Of a stretch of 64,000 bases of DNA, positions 35,818 through 44,636 are shown piece by piece. Both the position numbers and the translations under genes were made by a program. The DNA comes from CAVWDI01 sp963793095 (GTDB lineage Bacteria > Chloroflexota > Anaerolineae > Anaerolineales > UBA4823), in NCBI GenBank assembly GCA_963793095.1, contig CAWBYY010000002.1, forward strand, positions 558,001 to 622,000. The letters run 5' to 3'. A model generated the notes under the pieces. It was given only the letters and a program-made list of their open reading frames with translations, was not told the DNA's origin and searched no databases. The stretch's first letter is position 1. Every line of letters starts with the position of its first letter.

Positions 35818-36900
35818 TCACCTTTTTTCGTAATTGCGGTCCAGCCATTCTCTGTATGATTCCCGGCTTCGGACCGCGGACAACCAATCGAGATTGTCAA
35901 GATACCATTGTACCGTTTTTTTAAGGCCTTCAATTAGATTGTAATCGGGACTCCAGTCGAGCTGCTGTTTAATTTTGGAGATATCCATCGCATAGCGGCG
36001 GTCGTGCCCGGGCCGGTCTTTTACATATTTAATCAGATTCCTGTGGGGCACATGGCTGGATTGGGGCAGAAGTTCATCAAGGATATCGCAAAGCATAGTC
36101 ACCAGGGTCATGTTTGTGGGCTGGTTGTCGCCGCCGATGTTGTATGTCTCACCTGGCCGCCCATTTTTTAAGACCGTCCAGATCGCCCGGCAGTGGTCTT
36201 CCACATACAGCCAATCCCGGATCTGGCCTCCATCCCCGTAGATCGGCAGGTTTAGCCCATCGAGGGCGTTGGTGATTATCAAGGGGATCATCTTTTCCGG
36301 GAACTGGTATGGTCCATAATTATTGGAACAGTTGGTAATGGTATACGGAAAACCGTAAGTGTGCCCGTACGCCCGCACCAGGTGGTCGCTGGCGGCTTTG
36401 GAGGCGGCATAGGGCGAGTTAGGCGCATAGGTGGTTGTTTCGCTGAATGGGGGGGCCTCAGGCTCCAGCGAGCCGTAGACCTCGTCGGTGGATACATGGT
36501 GAAATCGAACTCCTTCTTTCCAGGAGCCGGAAAAAGCTCCCCCGCTTGACCAGATCTCGCGGGCAACTTCCAGCATGGTTAATGTACCCACCACATTGGT
36601 CTGTACAAACAAGCCCGGTCCCAGGATGGAACGGTCGACGTGCAACTCGGCCGCGAAATGCACGATCGTGTCGATTTCGTGTTCCAGCAAAATTTCTTTT
36701 ACCCGCGTGGCATCGCAGATATCGCCTCTGATAAAAGTGTGGCGTCCCGGTTCTTTGAGACCGTCCAGGTTTTCGATATTTCCGGCGTAGGTAAGTGCGT
36801 CCAGATTCACCACCCGAATATCCGGATCTTCATTAATTATGAAATGGATAAAATTGGATCCGATAAAACCGGCTCCGCCGGTAATCAGGAGGTTTTTCAT
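35818..36900 (-). CDS. rfbB: dTDP-glucose 4,6-dehydratase
   Basis: 360 residues, intact. Second enzyme of dTDP-L-rhamnose synthesis, an NAD-dependent extended SDR. 'NLLITGGAGFIGSNFIHFI' is the NAD motif, 'VSTDEVYGSL' carries the catalytic Thr-Asp-Glu, 'YAASKAASDHLV' is the YxxxK and 'NCSNNYGPYQFPEKMIPL' is the substrate loop. One oddity: the usual 'HFAAESHVDRS' reads 'HFAAELHVDRS', a Ser-to-Leu change (TTG codon, one base from TCG). Expected length for the family. Middle gene of the rfbC-B-A-D block. Confidence 0.95.
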   Translation of the reverse strand: MKNLLITGGAGFIGSNFIHFIINEDPDIRVVNLDALTYAGNIENLDGLKEPGRHTFIRGDICDATRVKEILLEHEIDTIVHFAAELHVDRSILGPGLFVQTNVVGTLTMLEVAREIWSSGGAFSGSWKEGVRFHHVSTDEVYGSLEPEAPPFSETTTYAPNSPYAASKAASDHLVRAYGHTYGFPYTITNCSNNYGPYQFPEKMIPLIITNALDGLNLPIYGDGGQIRDWLYVEDHCRAIWTVLKNGRPGETYNIGGDNQPTNMTLVTMLCDILDELLPQSSHVPHRNLIKYVKDRPGHDRRYAMDISKIKQQLDWSPDYNLIEGLKKTVQWYLDNLDWLSAVRSRESYREWLDRNYEKR

Positions 36901-36937
36901 TATTTGACCCTGTCCTGAATGATATTCTCCCTGCGGC

Positions 36938-37487
36938 TCATTTAAAAATCTCCGCCTTTTTCAAAGGGGAACCCAAGGCATCCTTCTCTGAAACAATCGG
37001 GTCAGTTTCGCTCTGTAGGGGCCAGGCGATGCCCACCTGGGGGTCATTCCAGAGCAGGGTTCGCTCCCACTCCGGTGCGTAATAATCGCTGGCTTTATAA
37101 AGCACCTCCGCCCAATCGCTCAGCACATAAAATCCGTGGGCAAACCCTTCAGGTACCCACATCTGGACTTTGTTTTCGGCGCTGAGGTTGGCGCCAACCC
37201 ACCTACCAAAGGTGTCAGAATCGCGGCGCAGATCGACAGCCACATCGAATATCTCGCCTGAAATCACCCGCACCAGTTTAGCCTGGGTGTTTTTAATCTG
37301 GTAGTGCAGCCCCCTCAGGGAGTGGCGCTTTGACCGGGAATGGTTATCCTGAACAAAACCCACATGAATTCCGGCTGATTTAAACACGTCCGAGCGGAAG
37401 GTTTCCATGAAAAAACCGCGTATCGTCCTGGAAAACCTGCGGTTCAATGAGCTGGATATCAGGGATGGAGGTATTGACAAATTTCAT
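36938..37487 (-). CDS. rfbC: dTDP-4-dehydrorhamnose 3,5-epimerase (one frameshift near the N terminus)
   Basis: Cofactor-free cupin epimerase of dTDP-4-keto-6-deoxyglucose. 'SLRGLHYQ' (with the active-site His), 'KLVRVISGEIFDVAVDLRRDS' and 'WVPEGFAHGFYVLSDWAEVLYK' are diagnostic. The true start is the ATG at 37487 ('MKFVNTSIPDIQLIEP'). One extra base near 37421 breaks 'VFQDDRGFFMETF'. The corrected protein has 182 residues, as expected. The open frame that begins at 37480 has a wrong N terminus. First gene of the rhamnose block. Confidence 0.9.
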
Positions 37488-37571
37488 TTAGATCCATCAG
37501 AAAAGCTGTTGTGTTTCTGGCACCAGAGGATTGTATCATTTTTATCAAGCCTGGAAAAAGGTTTGGCATAC

Positions 37572-39059
37572 CTAAGGGGCGCTGCAGGAATAGATATCGA
37601 TATCCTGCCTGTAGCCGTAATCTGCACCCGATAAACCCTTTACTACCTGGCAGTACCGGGCTGCATATCCGCCTTCCAGTGCCGGGAAGTTTCCTTTCTG
37701 CAGAACAAGGTTATCTGGCTGATACTGCTCTACTGCCCATACAGCCGAATCCTGGTAGGTGCTCTCTTTTCTTAACTGGCTTGCCACATCAGGCTGGATC
37801 AAGCCCGCGAATCCAATCAGAGGTCGGTCGGCGTAAAAGCCGATTATGCCAGCCTCCAGGGTTCCCAGGGATGCGCTTGAAGGGGTATTGTTATTGATCC
37901 ACTCGCCTGCAGCTTTATAAATTTGATAACGGGGATCACTCCGTCTGGCAAGGTCCAGCAGGCCGGTTATGGAACCGGTCAATAAAGCCAAAGTTATCCC
38001 GGAAGCAATAACTTTTGACACGAAATTATTCTCAGAAACCATTTTTTGAGATTGAGGCTGGTGAACCTGTATCAGGCCCTGGATCGCACAGAATCCAAGT
38101 CCGACCAGGACTATAAAGCCTGGAACCAGGGGGGCATAGTACCAGTAATAGCGGCTTACGCCTGAAACGCTGAACGCCAGAAAATAGGTTAAAGGCCAGA
38201 GGAAAAAGGGCAGCCACTGCCTAGCCCGGACAACCAGGTATCCAAGACCGGTCAATGCCAGGATGCTTTGCAGCCAGAATTGCCAGCGCCCGAAGTACGG
38301 TTTAATTATCGTCGCCAGACCGGGGGCGAAGCGCTGGCTGATCGCCATGGCGCCCTGCTGCTGTTTTGTGAAAAGGGTCGCCGGAATGGGTGTACCAAAG
38401 TAGGTCCATGAGAAGATAAACCAGGGCATTGTAAGGGCTAGGAATAATAGGACCGATTTCCACGGGACTGGTTTCCTTATAATCAGAAGATAGTGAAGCC
38501 CAAGAATTGCCGGGATTAAAAATCCATCCGGGCGGGTCAGGACAGCCAGGGCGGAGAAAACTGCCGCTCCCGAGTATTTCTGCCGGCTGTACACTGTGTA
38601 TGCTCCCAGGCAAAAAGCCAGGTACAGCGGCGTTTCCGATCCGATGGTGGCGATCAGTAGTGGGAAAGTGGGATAAAGCAGCAATCCCAGCCATGCGACG
38701 ACAGGTACCCCCAGTGAATTTGCCAGCGACCACAGGAAAACCGCCCCTAGGGGAAGGCTCAAAGCCCCGATCAGAACTGCCGAGTGGGGAATATCGCTCC
38801 AGAGCGGGTAAACCACGGCCAGGATCAAGGCAAAGAGCGGGGTGGTTGTGCTCTGGACACGCAATTCCGGGTTAAAAACGAAACCGCCTCCCCGGGCGAG
38901 GTTGAGGGCGTAGCGGTAGGTGATGAATGGGTCATCGTAAAAGTGATTGTAAAATAGTAGGATCAGAAGACCTGATGCGAGAAGGACGTATAGCAGCCCG
39001 TATACCAGTTTGTTCTTATTTATATGTTTTGAAAGCTTAGTGAAAATATCGCTGCGCAT
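37572..39059 (-). CDS. GT-C membrane glycosyltransferase (arabinofuranosyltransferase-like)
   Basis: 495 residues with about ten membrane helices. The first external loop 'FYDDPFITYRYALNLARGGGFVFNPELRVQ', given here only to the point of its DD pair and 'GFVFN', is the pattern of GT-C enzymes of the AftB-like group that use decaprenyl-phosphate sugars. 'ATIGSETPLYLAF' and 'LTRPDGFLIPAI' follow in the right places. A C-terminal soluble tail (from about 385) includes 'LGTLEAGIIGFYADRPLIGFAGL', common in this group. It lies just upstream of rfbC in the same direction, 85 bases away. Confidence 0.75.
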   Translation of the reverse strand: MRSDIFTKLSKHINKNKLVYGLLYVLLASGLLILLFYNHFYDDPFITYRYALNLARGGGFVFNPELRVQSTTTPLFALILAVVYPLWSDIPHSAVLIGALSLPLGAVFLWSLANSLGVPVVAWLGLLLYPTFPLLIATIGSETPLYLAFCLGAYTVYSRQKYSGAAVFSALAVLTRPDGFLIPAILGLHYLLIIRKPVPWKSVLLFLALTMPWFIFSWTYFGTPIPATLFTKQQQGAMAISQRFAPGLATIIKPYFGRWQFWLQSILALTGLGYLVVRARQWLPFFLWPLTYFLAFSVSGVSRYYWYYAPLVPGFIVLVGLGFCAIQGLIQVHQPQSQKMVSENNFVSKVIASGITLALLTGSITGLLDLARRSDPRYQIYKAAGEWINNNTPSSASLGTLEAGIIGFYADRPLIGFAGLIQPDVASQLRKESTYQDSAVWAVEQYQPDNLVLQKGNFPALEGGYAARYCQVVKGLSGADYGYRQDIDIYSCSAP

Positions 39060-39205
39060 AACAGATTAAATCCAAAACGCGATATTTGAAATGGATGTTT
39101 TCAAGCAACACTTCTTAAAATAACGCCAGAAAGTAGTTGATACTTATCCAGGTATGGGGATTATTATTGTGTTAAATATTAATTCCTGTGGAAAAAATAC
39201 CCGAT

Positions 39206-40783
39206 TCAATCGTTTTTTAATACCAATGGTAGATATACTTCCAAGGGGATTTCAACATAGACCGGAGCCCGGATGGTTAATTCTTCACCAGGAGGGGTGA
39301 TATCATTGCCGTAAATGTCGAATACCCTTAGGTTTCCAGTGGGAAGAGTGAAATCGCAATCAGTCTCGTCCCCGGTCCACATCACCCAGATTTGCATCCC
39401 GCCTTTCAGGAATTTGTAAGCCCTCAGATCCGCGCAAGTAGCAATTTCTTCGTTTGTTTGTTCAATAAATTCAGCATTCCGCAACTCGTCAGCCATGAAC
39501 TGAAAGGATTCATATGATGGTCGTGGTTGTTGGCTACCATCCAACAAGGCGCAATCAGCCCAACCTCTGCCAGGGAGGGTAAACCATAAAGTACCTAATA
39601 TATCCGTGGCAATGTTGCGCACATTTAGCCAGACGACATATTCCGCCTGCGCTTGAAAGAAATCTTGAGTGGGTGTTGGGCAATTAGGATACTTTACATA
39701 GTCGCAAAATAGTAATGAGGCTTCATTGTTCATAATCGGCTTATTAATATTATATTCAGCCATAACTTCTCTTAAAAACTCTGCCTTTCCAAGCACAATT
39801 CCGCGGTGTCTCCAGTTAGGTATAGCAGTATCTGCATCTTTTACCCTTCCATTATCTGTATAGTGTCCAAAACCGTGGTAGGCGATAATATCAAAATATT
39901 TCCATCCATCAAGCACGCTGTCACCGTCACCTGTGTCTTCGTGACGTAAAATCCCTTCAAAAAATCTACTAGGTTTGGGATTGCATTCGTAATTTGTTGA
40001 AGGATCGGGGTGGATATAATCGGGATCACAATCTAATAATAAGCCACCGATAATTACCTGGGCTTCCGAGTCTTCGCTTTTAATTGCAGGGTAGGCTTTT
40101 GATAACATTTTCCCGTAATAAGTTCCGCCGTAATAGTCGTCAGATGACCCCCAACAACCGTATTCGTAGGGGTGTTCAGGATTAGGAACCCAACCAACTG
40201 CATAAGGGTCAACATCAGGTTCATTTCCAATCTCCCAGTATTTAATATAGCCCTTATAGCGATTGACTGCTGCTTTGACAAAATCTGCAAAATCATCCAA
40301 ACTGTCTTCATTGACTGGCCCACATGAATACCCTTGATATTTTTGCGCCCAATCCGGGGTGTGTTTAATGATAGCAATAATTTTTAAGCCGCGGGCAGAG
40401 CGCGCTTCTTGCAGCCATTCTTCATCCACTGAATCCCAATAATAGGTGTGTGTATCGCCATTTGGAGGGTTAGGTTCAATTTCATCCCAATTAAAAACAT
40501 CCTGGCGCACCCAGTATGCATTAGCCTCATCCGCCTTCTCGAGCTGGGAATCACTGAAACCATCTAACCCTACGCCGAACTGCTGGATGCTTGAGGTCCC
40601 GGAATAATTTTTAAGTATGAGCGGTGGATAGCTGGAGTTATTCTGATCGGCTGTTAATTGAGGATCAGCATTGGATATATGCTGGTAGGAAGCGTTAACT
40701 GGTACTTTAACGAATGAAAGAGTCCCCATCAGTATAGATGCAAGAACAAGCAGGATGAAGATCGTTTTATTTTTATCAAACAT
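39206..40783 (-). CDS. secreted clan-A glycoside-hydrolase-like protein
   Basis: 525 residues: signal peptide (1-31), a short linker with 'YPPLILKNY' (52-60), then a TIM-barrel with 'YWEIGNEPD' (acid/base Glu188 in the NEP motif) and 'MNNEASL' (Glu354, the likely nucleophile). This is the pattern of clan GH-A retaining glycosidases (GH39/GH5-like). A beta-rich C-terminal domain ends in 'EVYLPLVLKND', the Chloroflexi-type tail. It sits among membrane glycosyltransferase genes; a role in trimming or remodelling the exported glycan is inferred, degradation of foreign glycans is the alternative. Confidence 0.78.
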   Translation of the reverse strand: MFDKNKTIFILLVLASILMGTLSFVKVPVNASYQHISNADPQLTADQNNSSYPPLILKNYSGTSSIQQFGVGLDGFSDSQLEKADEANAYWVRQDVFNWDEIEPNPPNGDTHTYYWDSVDEEWLQEARSARGLKIIAIIKHTPDWAQKYQGYSCGPVNEDSLDDFADFVKAAVNRYKGYIKYWEIGNEPDVDPYAVGWVPNPEHPYEYGCWGSSDDYYGGTYYGKMLSKAYPAIKSEDSEAQVIIGGLLLDCDPDYIHPDPSTNYECNPKPSRFFEGILRHEDTGDGDSVLDGWKYFDIIAYHGFGHYTDNGRVKDADTAIPNWRHRGIVLGKAEFLREVMAEYNINKPIMNNEASLLFCDYVKYPNCPTPTQDFFQAQAEYVVWLNVRNIATDILGTLWFTLPGRGWADCALLDGSQQPRPSYESFQFMADELRNAEFIEQTNEEIATCADLRAYKFLKGGMQIWVMWTGDETDCDFTLPTGNLRVFDIYGNDITPPGEELTIRAPVYVEIPLEVYLPLVLKND

Positions 40784-40895
40784 TATTGGAAGATAATTGA
40801 TAAAGTACCCATTGTGAGTGTTCTTTATGACCGTTCGGTCGAATCAATCCAATCTGAAATTATTGGGTTCAAGGACAGAATTTGTTGTAAAACGT

Positions 40896-42143
40896 TCAAA
40901 TGATATCATATTGAGGCTGTTTTGTAATATTTTTTTGCCTGAAAGTTGAGGTCAGGCGCCCCAAAAATATCGCCCCAATGGTGATCAAAAGGGTGTCGTA
41001 TGGTAACCTGAGGCGGATTCTAGTGAAAAACAGAGCACCAAGCACCGCACTCCCCAGATAGAGCGCGTATAAAAACGCTTCGACCCGGGAAACCGGAAAC
41101 CGCCGGAAGGCAGCCAGGCGTGCAACTGCCAGCAGCAGCAACGGGTAATAAGTTATAAACATGATCCTATCTCGCAGGATGCTTGCTTCGGATTGGACAT
41201 ACAGCCTGTTGTGGAAATTGAAGTAATTCGTCAATTTTTGCAGATAGAGGATCCCGGCTTGACGGGGGTTGTTCGACGCCCATTCAAATGCCTGGTTCCT
41301 AAAATATGCGTCCCTTTCAGCTTCGTTCATCGCGCTTGTTTTTTTTAGATAGTGTGAAATGTCGACATTCACACCGCTGTTCGGTCCAGTGTTTTCAGAG
41401 TTGCCTAGCAGCAGGTTTTCGCCAGAATTTGTCGAAACCGGAATTAACTTTTTGAAAACGATTGCGTTTCTTATCGTCCATGGACCGGTAACCAGGATAA
41501 AACCGAGCGCAAAGAAAAGAACAGTTATCCAAATCTGCTGCTTGTTTACCTTTTTTACGGTAAGTATGTATGCACATAGAATAGGAGATATCAGCAGGAA
41601 AGCCGGTATCATCAGAACCAGAAAACCGAAAAGGACCCCGCAGGTTGCATAGACCAGCCAGTTCCCAGGAAAGTAAATCAAGAAGAATAAAACCGCCGAA
41701 AATAAAAAAGCCCCCAGGATTTGGGGGAAAAGAGTGCCGGCAGCGTAAAAATAAACCGGATAAAACAAAACCAGGAGAGGGGCGAACACCAAACCCTCAG
41801 GGATAACTCTCGCGGTGATTAACGCCAAAAGGAAGGCAGTACCGGCGAGCGTGGCTGCGTTAATTATCTTCGCTGCCAGGGGAGAGTTCCAGAGGCGGAA
41901 TACCAAGGAAAGCACAAACGGGTAACCTGGAGGTCTGTAAGCTGTCGGTCTTCCATCCGTTCCCAGGTAAGAACCCCTTACAACAAGTGTTCTTGACAGG
42001 CGAATGTAATCGTTTTCATCCGGGTAGCGCAGGCTATCCCCGGTTGGGATTACGGAAATCAATCCGGCAATAAAAACAAGCATCACCAGCACAAGCATAA
42101 TCTTCTGTCGTTCTGAAAAAATAAATTCGAACAGTGGTTTCAT
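40896..42143 (-). CDS. GT39-like membrane glycosyltransferase
   Basis: 415 residues, polytopic, with the PMT/GT39 entry loop 'RYPDENDYIRLSRTL' (acidic DE-x-D), 'PTAYRPPGYPFVLSLVF' and a membrane array up to the C terminus. Uses a polyprenyl-phosphate sugar as donor by family knowledge; acceptor unknown. Gap of about 110 bases to the glycosidase-like gene upstream and 86 to the Wzt gene. Confidence 0.78.
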   Translation of the reverse strand: MKPLFEFIFSERQKIMLVLVMLVFIAGLISVIPTGDSLRYPDENDYIRLSRTLVVRGSYLGTDGRPTAYRPPGYPFVLSLVFRLWNSPLAAKIINAATLAGTAFLLALITARVIPEGLVFAPLLVLFYPVYFYAAGTLFPQILGAFLFSAVLFFLIYFPGNWLVYATCGVLFGFLVLMIPAFLLISPILCAYILTVKKVNKQQIWITVLFFALGFILVTGPWTIRNAIVFKKLIPVSTNSGENLLLGNSENTGPNSGVNVDISHYLKKTSAMNEAERDAYFRNQAFEWASNNPRQAGILYLQKLTNYFNFHNRLYVQSEASILRDRIMFITYYPLLLLAVARLAAFRRFPVSRVEAFLYALYLGSAVLGALFFTRIRLRLPYDTLLITIGAIFLGRLTSTFRQKNITKQPQYDII

Positions 42144-42229
42144 TATTCTTGCTGATCGAACCAGTAATGCTTCTAAATAATTGGTTTCACGTGGTTACGT
42201 GGCATAGATGTGCTTAATAATATCCCGCT

Positions 42230-42832
42230 TTACTGCCCATCTAAATATGCGTTTACGACCTGTTCTGATTCGCCAATCATCTTTATTTGACCGTGGTCAA
42301 GCCAGACAGCCCGGTCGCACATTTCTTTGATAGTATCCATGCTGTGGGAGACCAGCACAGTGGTCACACCTTTGCGGCGATAGCCCTCGAGACGTTCAAA
42401 ACTCTTACGCCTGAAGGCTTCATCTCCAACCGACAGCACCTCGTCGATAATCAAAATATCCGCCTCTATATCGGTGGCGACCGCAAATCCCAGCCGGGCC
42501 TGCATCCCGGAAGAGTATGTTCTCACCGGTACATCGATAAAATCTCCCAGTTCGGCAAAATCCACAATCCGTTTAAATTTGGATTCCATCTCCCGGCGGG
42601 TGAAACCCATCACCGCACCGTTGAGATAGATATTCTCGCTTCCGGTGAGCTCAGGATGGAAGCCCGCCCCGAATTCCAGCAAAGGCGCCACAACCCCCCG
42701 CACAACCACCCGGCCGGTAGTCGGGCGAAAAACCCGGGCGATAAGTTTTAATGTCGTGCTCTTTCCGGCCCCGTTTGGGCCGATCAGACCAAAGGTCTCG
42801 CCCTGCCTAACGCTGAAATTTATCTCCCTCAA
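42230..42832 (-). CDS. Wzt-type ABC transporter ATPase, main piece (frameshifted)
   Basis: ATPase of a polysaccharide ABC exporter: Walker A 'GPNGAGKST', Q-loop region, signature 'YSSGMQARLGFA', Walker B 'ADILIIDEVLSVGDEAF' and the H-loop 'TTVLVSHSM'. It ends soon after 'QVVNAYLDGQ', so it lacks the C-terminal carbohydrate-binding domain that some Wzt proteins have. Joining it to 42807-43001 by removing one base near 42851 gives 'FWALREINFSVRQGETFGLIG' and 256 residues. Partner of the permease next to it. Confidence 0.9.
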   Translation of the reverse strand: MREINFSVRQGETFGLIGPNGAGKSTTLKLIARVFRPTTGRVVVRGVVAPLLEFGAGFHPELTGSENIYLNGAVMGFTRREMESKFKRIVDFAELGDFIDVPVRTYSSGMQARLGFAVATDIEADILIIDEVLSVGDEAFRRKSFERLEGYRRKGVTTVLVSHSMDTIKEMCDRAVWLDHGQIKMIGESEQVVNAYLDGQ

Positions 42833-43001
42833 AGCCCAGAAATCGCGCTGTTCTGATCCGGCGCTGCATCCAGCGGATGGCGTATTCCTTTAAGTGTGTG
42901 ATTCTCTCACTCGGGACACGGTAGCGGACCCCGACATCATCCAGCCGGATCACTTCAAGGCTGTCAATTGGTAAATTCTTGTTTGAATTACTGTCCGCCA
43001 T
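42807..43001 (-). CDS. Wzt-type ABC transporter ATPase, N-terminal piece (frameshifted)
   Basis: First 50 or so residues of the exporter ATPase ('EVIRLDDVGVRYRVPSERITHLKEYA', the usual start of teichoic-acid/O-antigen ABC ATPases). The last dozen residues of this frame are out of register; the true continuation begins at 42230-42832. It starts two bases after the permease stop codon. Confidence 0.82.
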   Translation of the reverse strand: MADSNSNKNLPIDSLEVIRLDDVGVRYRVPSERITHLKEYAIRWMQRRIRTARFLGFEGDKFQR

Positions 43002-43003
43002 AT

Positions 43004-43837
43004 TTATACCCGGTAAGAGATCTCATCTGCTCTCCTGGTGAAAACAACCCAGCCGATAAGGATAGAAACTGACGCCCAGCCACCGGAGATTAGAATCTCC
43101 GAAAATTCGGGGATCTGCCCAAGCAGTATGGGCGTCCGGAAGAGGTTGATCAGGTGGTACATGGGGTTGATTATTTTTATAAGATTTAATAGCTCTTCTG
43201 GGAGCAGTTCATCGGTATAAATGATCGGGCTCATGTAGAACCATGCCATGAGAACTATCTGGTACATCTCGGCGACATCCGAGAAGTAGATCGCCAGGCT
43301 GGATAAGAACAGGCCAACACCCAGGGAGAAAAGCGCCAGGCAGATTATCGGCACCGGCAGAAATAATAGAGCTGGAGTAATTGGAATTCTGGACACAATC
43401 ACAATCCCCAGCAGAGGGATCAGGGCAAGCGCCAGGTTGACCAGACCGGTCCCAACCGATGAAACCGCGAATATGGTCCTGGGGATATATATGCGCCTCA
43501 ACAGGTCGCCTCCCCAGATGAGGTTTACCATGGAGGCGTTAGTTGTTTGTGAGAAGAAATTCCAGGCGATAAAACCGCTTAGAATGTAGATAGGATATCC
43601 GGGGGTGGTTACTCCAAAAACATTGGAAAACACCAGCACAAGGATGATGGAAGTGCCGAGCGGGTTTAGCATCGTCCAGGCGATTCCAAGGAATGAGCGC
43701 TTATAACGGGTGACAATATCCCGGCGCACCATCTGGATCACCAGATTGCGGTATTTCAATATCTCTCTAAGCTCGTCCAGAGCTGGAGATACCTGTTTTG
43801 AAGAATCATAGACAGGAGGGATACCTGTGTTTTGCAT
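43004..43837 (-). CDS. Wzm-type ABC transporter permease
   Basis: About 277 residues with six membrane helices of the ABC-2 polysaccharide exporter type: 'YRNLVIQMVRRDIVTRYKRSFLGIAWTMLNPL' opens the family, and 'WFYMSPIIYT' and 'NPMYHLINLFRTPIL' close it. The ATG at 43837 is chosen because it lies 12 bases after the preceding GT2 stop; the longer frame to 43948 reads the antisense-shifted end of that GT2. With the adjacent ATPase it forms a complete exporter for a finished lipid-linked glycan. Confidence 0.9.
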   Translation of the reverse strand: MQNTGIPPVYDSSKQVSPALDELREILKYRNLVIQMVRRDIVTRYKRSFLGIAWTMLNPLGTSIILVLVFSNVFGVTTPGYPIYILSGFIAWNFFSQTTNASMVNLIWGGDLLRRIYIPRTIFAVSSVGTGLVNLALALIPLLGIVIVSRIPITPALLFLPVPIICLALFSLGVGLFLSSLAIYFSDVAEMYQIVLMAWFYMSPIIYTDELLPEELLNLIKIINPMYHLINLFRTPILLGQIPEFSEILISGGWASVSILIGWVVFTRRADEISYRV

Positions 43838-43848
43838 TGGATTAATTC

Positions 43849-44634
43849 CTAAACATTTCTCTGCCGGATCCAGATGCGCATCTTCTGGGGCATCCAGCTG
43901 TATATAATCGGGCGCAGTTTGGCTTTGAACACCAGCCAGGAAAGCCACCCGCCTCCATCCCGTCTGTGAACCCGGATCATCTCGGGCCAGCAGCGTTCGT
44001 CTTCCAGGGCGGTTTTTCCCTGGCTGTGAATCCTGAAGTTCGCCCAGGTGCTCTCGATGTGACTAATCGGGGACACTCGGGCGATCCGGACCCACAGGTC
44101 GTAATCCATGGCAAAATAAAAGGAAGGGTCAAGCGGACCGACATCTTTCCATATCTTAGCGCTGAAGAAAGCCGCCTGCTGGGGGATGTGGACATAGCCG
44201 CGCCTCAACCGGCGGTAATCGGTCTGGCGGGCTGGAAACCTGCCCAGAAGCTTACCTTGCTCATCGATCAGGTTTGCGTTTCCATACACCAGCCCGGTTT
44301 CCGGGTGGGTTTGAAAAAATTCGACAGCCTCTGAAACGGCATTGGGCAAATAGGTGTCATCTGAATTTATCCATGCAAGAACTTCGCCGTTCGCGCGCTC
44401 AAAACCCTTGTTAATTGCATCCGTCTGTCCCTGATCAGGCTCAGAGATCCACCACGCCAGATTTGCCCGGTAGTTCTCTATGATGTCCAGGCTCCCGTCA
44501 GTGGATCCGCCGTCCACAATAATGTATTCAATATTCGGGTAATCCTGGTCCAGGACAGAACAGATTGTTTCTTCCAGGAATTGGGCCTGGTTGAAAGAGG
44601 GAGTTACAATCGAAACCAGGGTAGCGGTAATCAT
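43849..44634 (-). CDS. GT2 family glycosyltransferase
   Basis: 261 residues. 'VSIVTPSFNQAQFLEETI', 'EYIIVDGGSTDGSLDIIENY', 'AWWISEPDQGQTDAINKGF' and 'VLAWINSDDTY' are the classic signatures of this GT2 group; 'FYFAMDYDLWVRIAR' is the acceptor-side motif. It lies between a sulfotransferase gene (two bases upstream) and the exporter permease, so glycan assembly, sulfation and export are one operon. Close in type to 45646-46620. Confidence 0.9.
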   Translation of the reverse strand: MITATLVSIVTPSFNQAQFLEETICSVLDQDYPNIEYIIVDGGSTDGSLDIIENYRANLAWWISEPDQGQTDAINKGFERANGEVLAWINSDDTYLPNAVSEAVEFFQTHPETGLVYGNANLIDEQGKLLGRFPARQTDYRRLRRGYVHIPQQAAFFSAKIWKDVGPLDPSFYFAMDYDLWVRIARVSPISHIESTWANFRIHSQGKTALEDERCWPEMIRVHRRDGGGWLSWLVFKAKLRPIIYSWMPQKMRIWIRQRNV

Positions 44635-44636
44635 GG

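Noticed and set aside
36447..36918. Overlapping plus-strand ORFs of 71-94 residues
   Set aside because: All antisense to rfbB with no independent support.
43838..43948. N-terminal extension of the Wzm permease
   Set aside because: Covers the end of the GT2 gene out of frame; the internal ATG fits spacing and family start.
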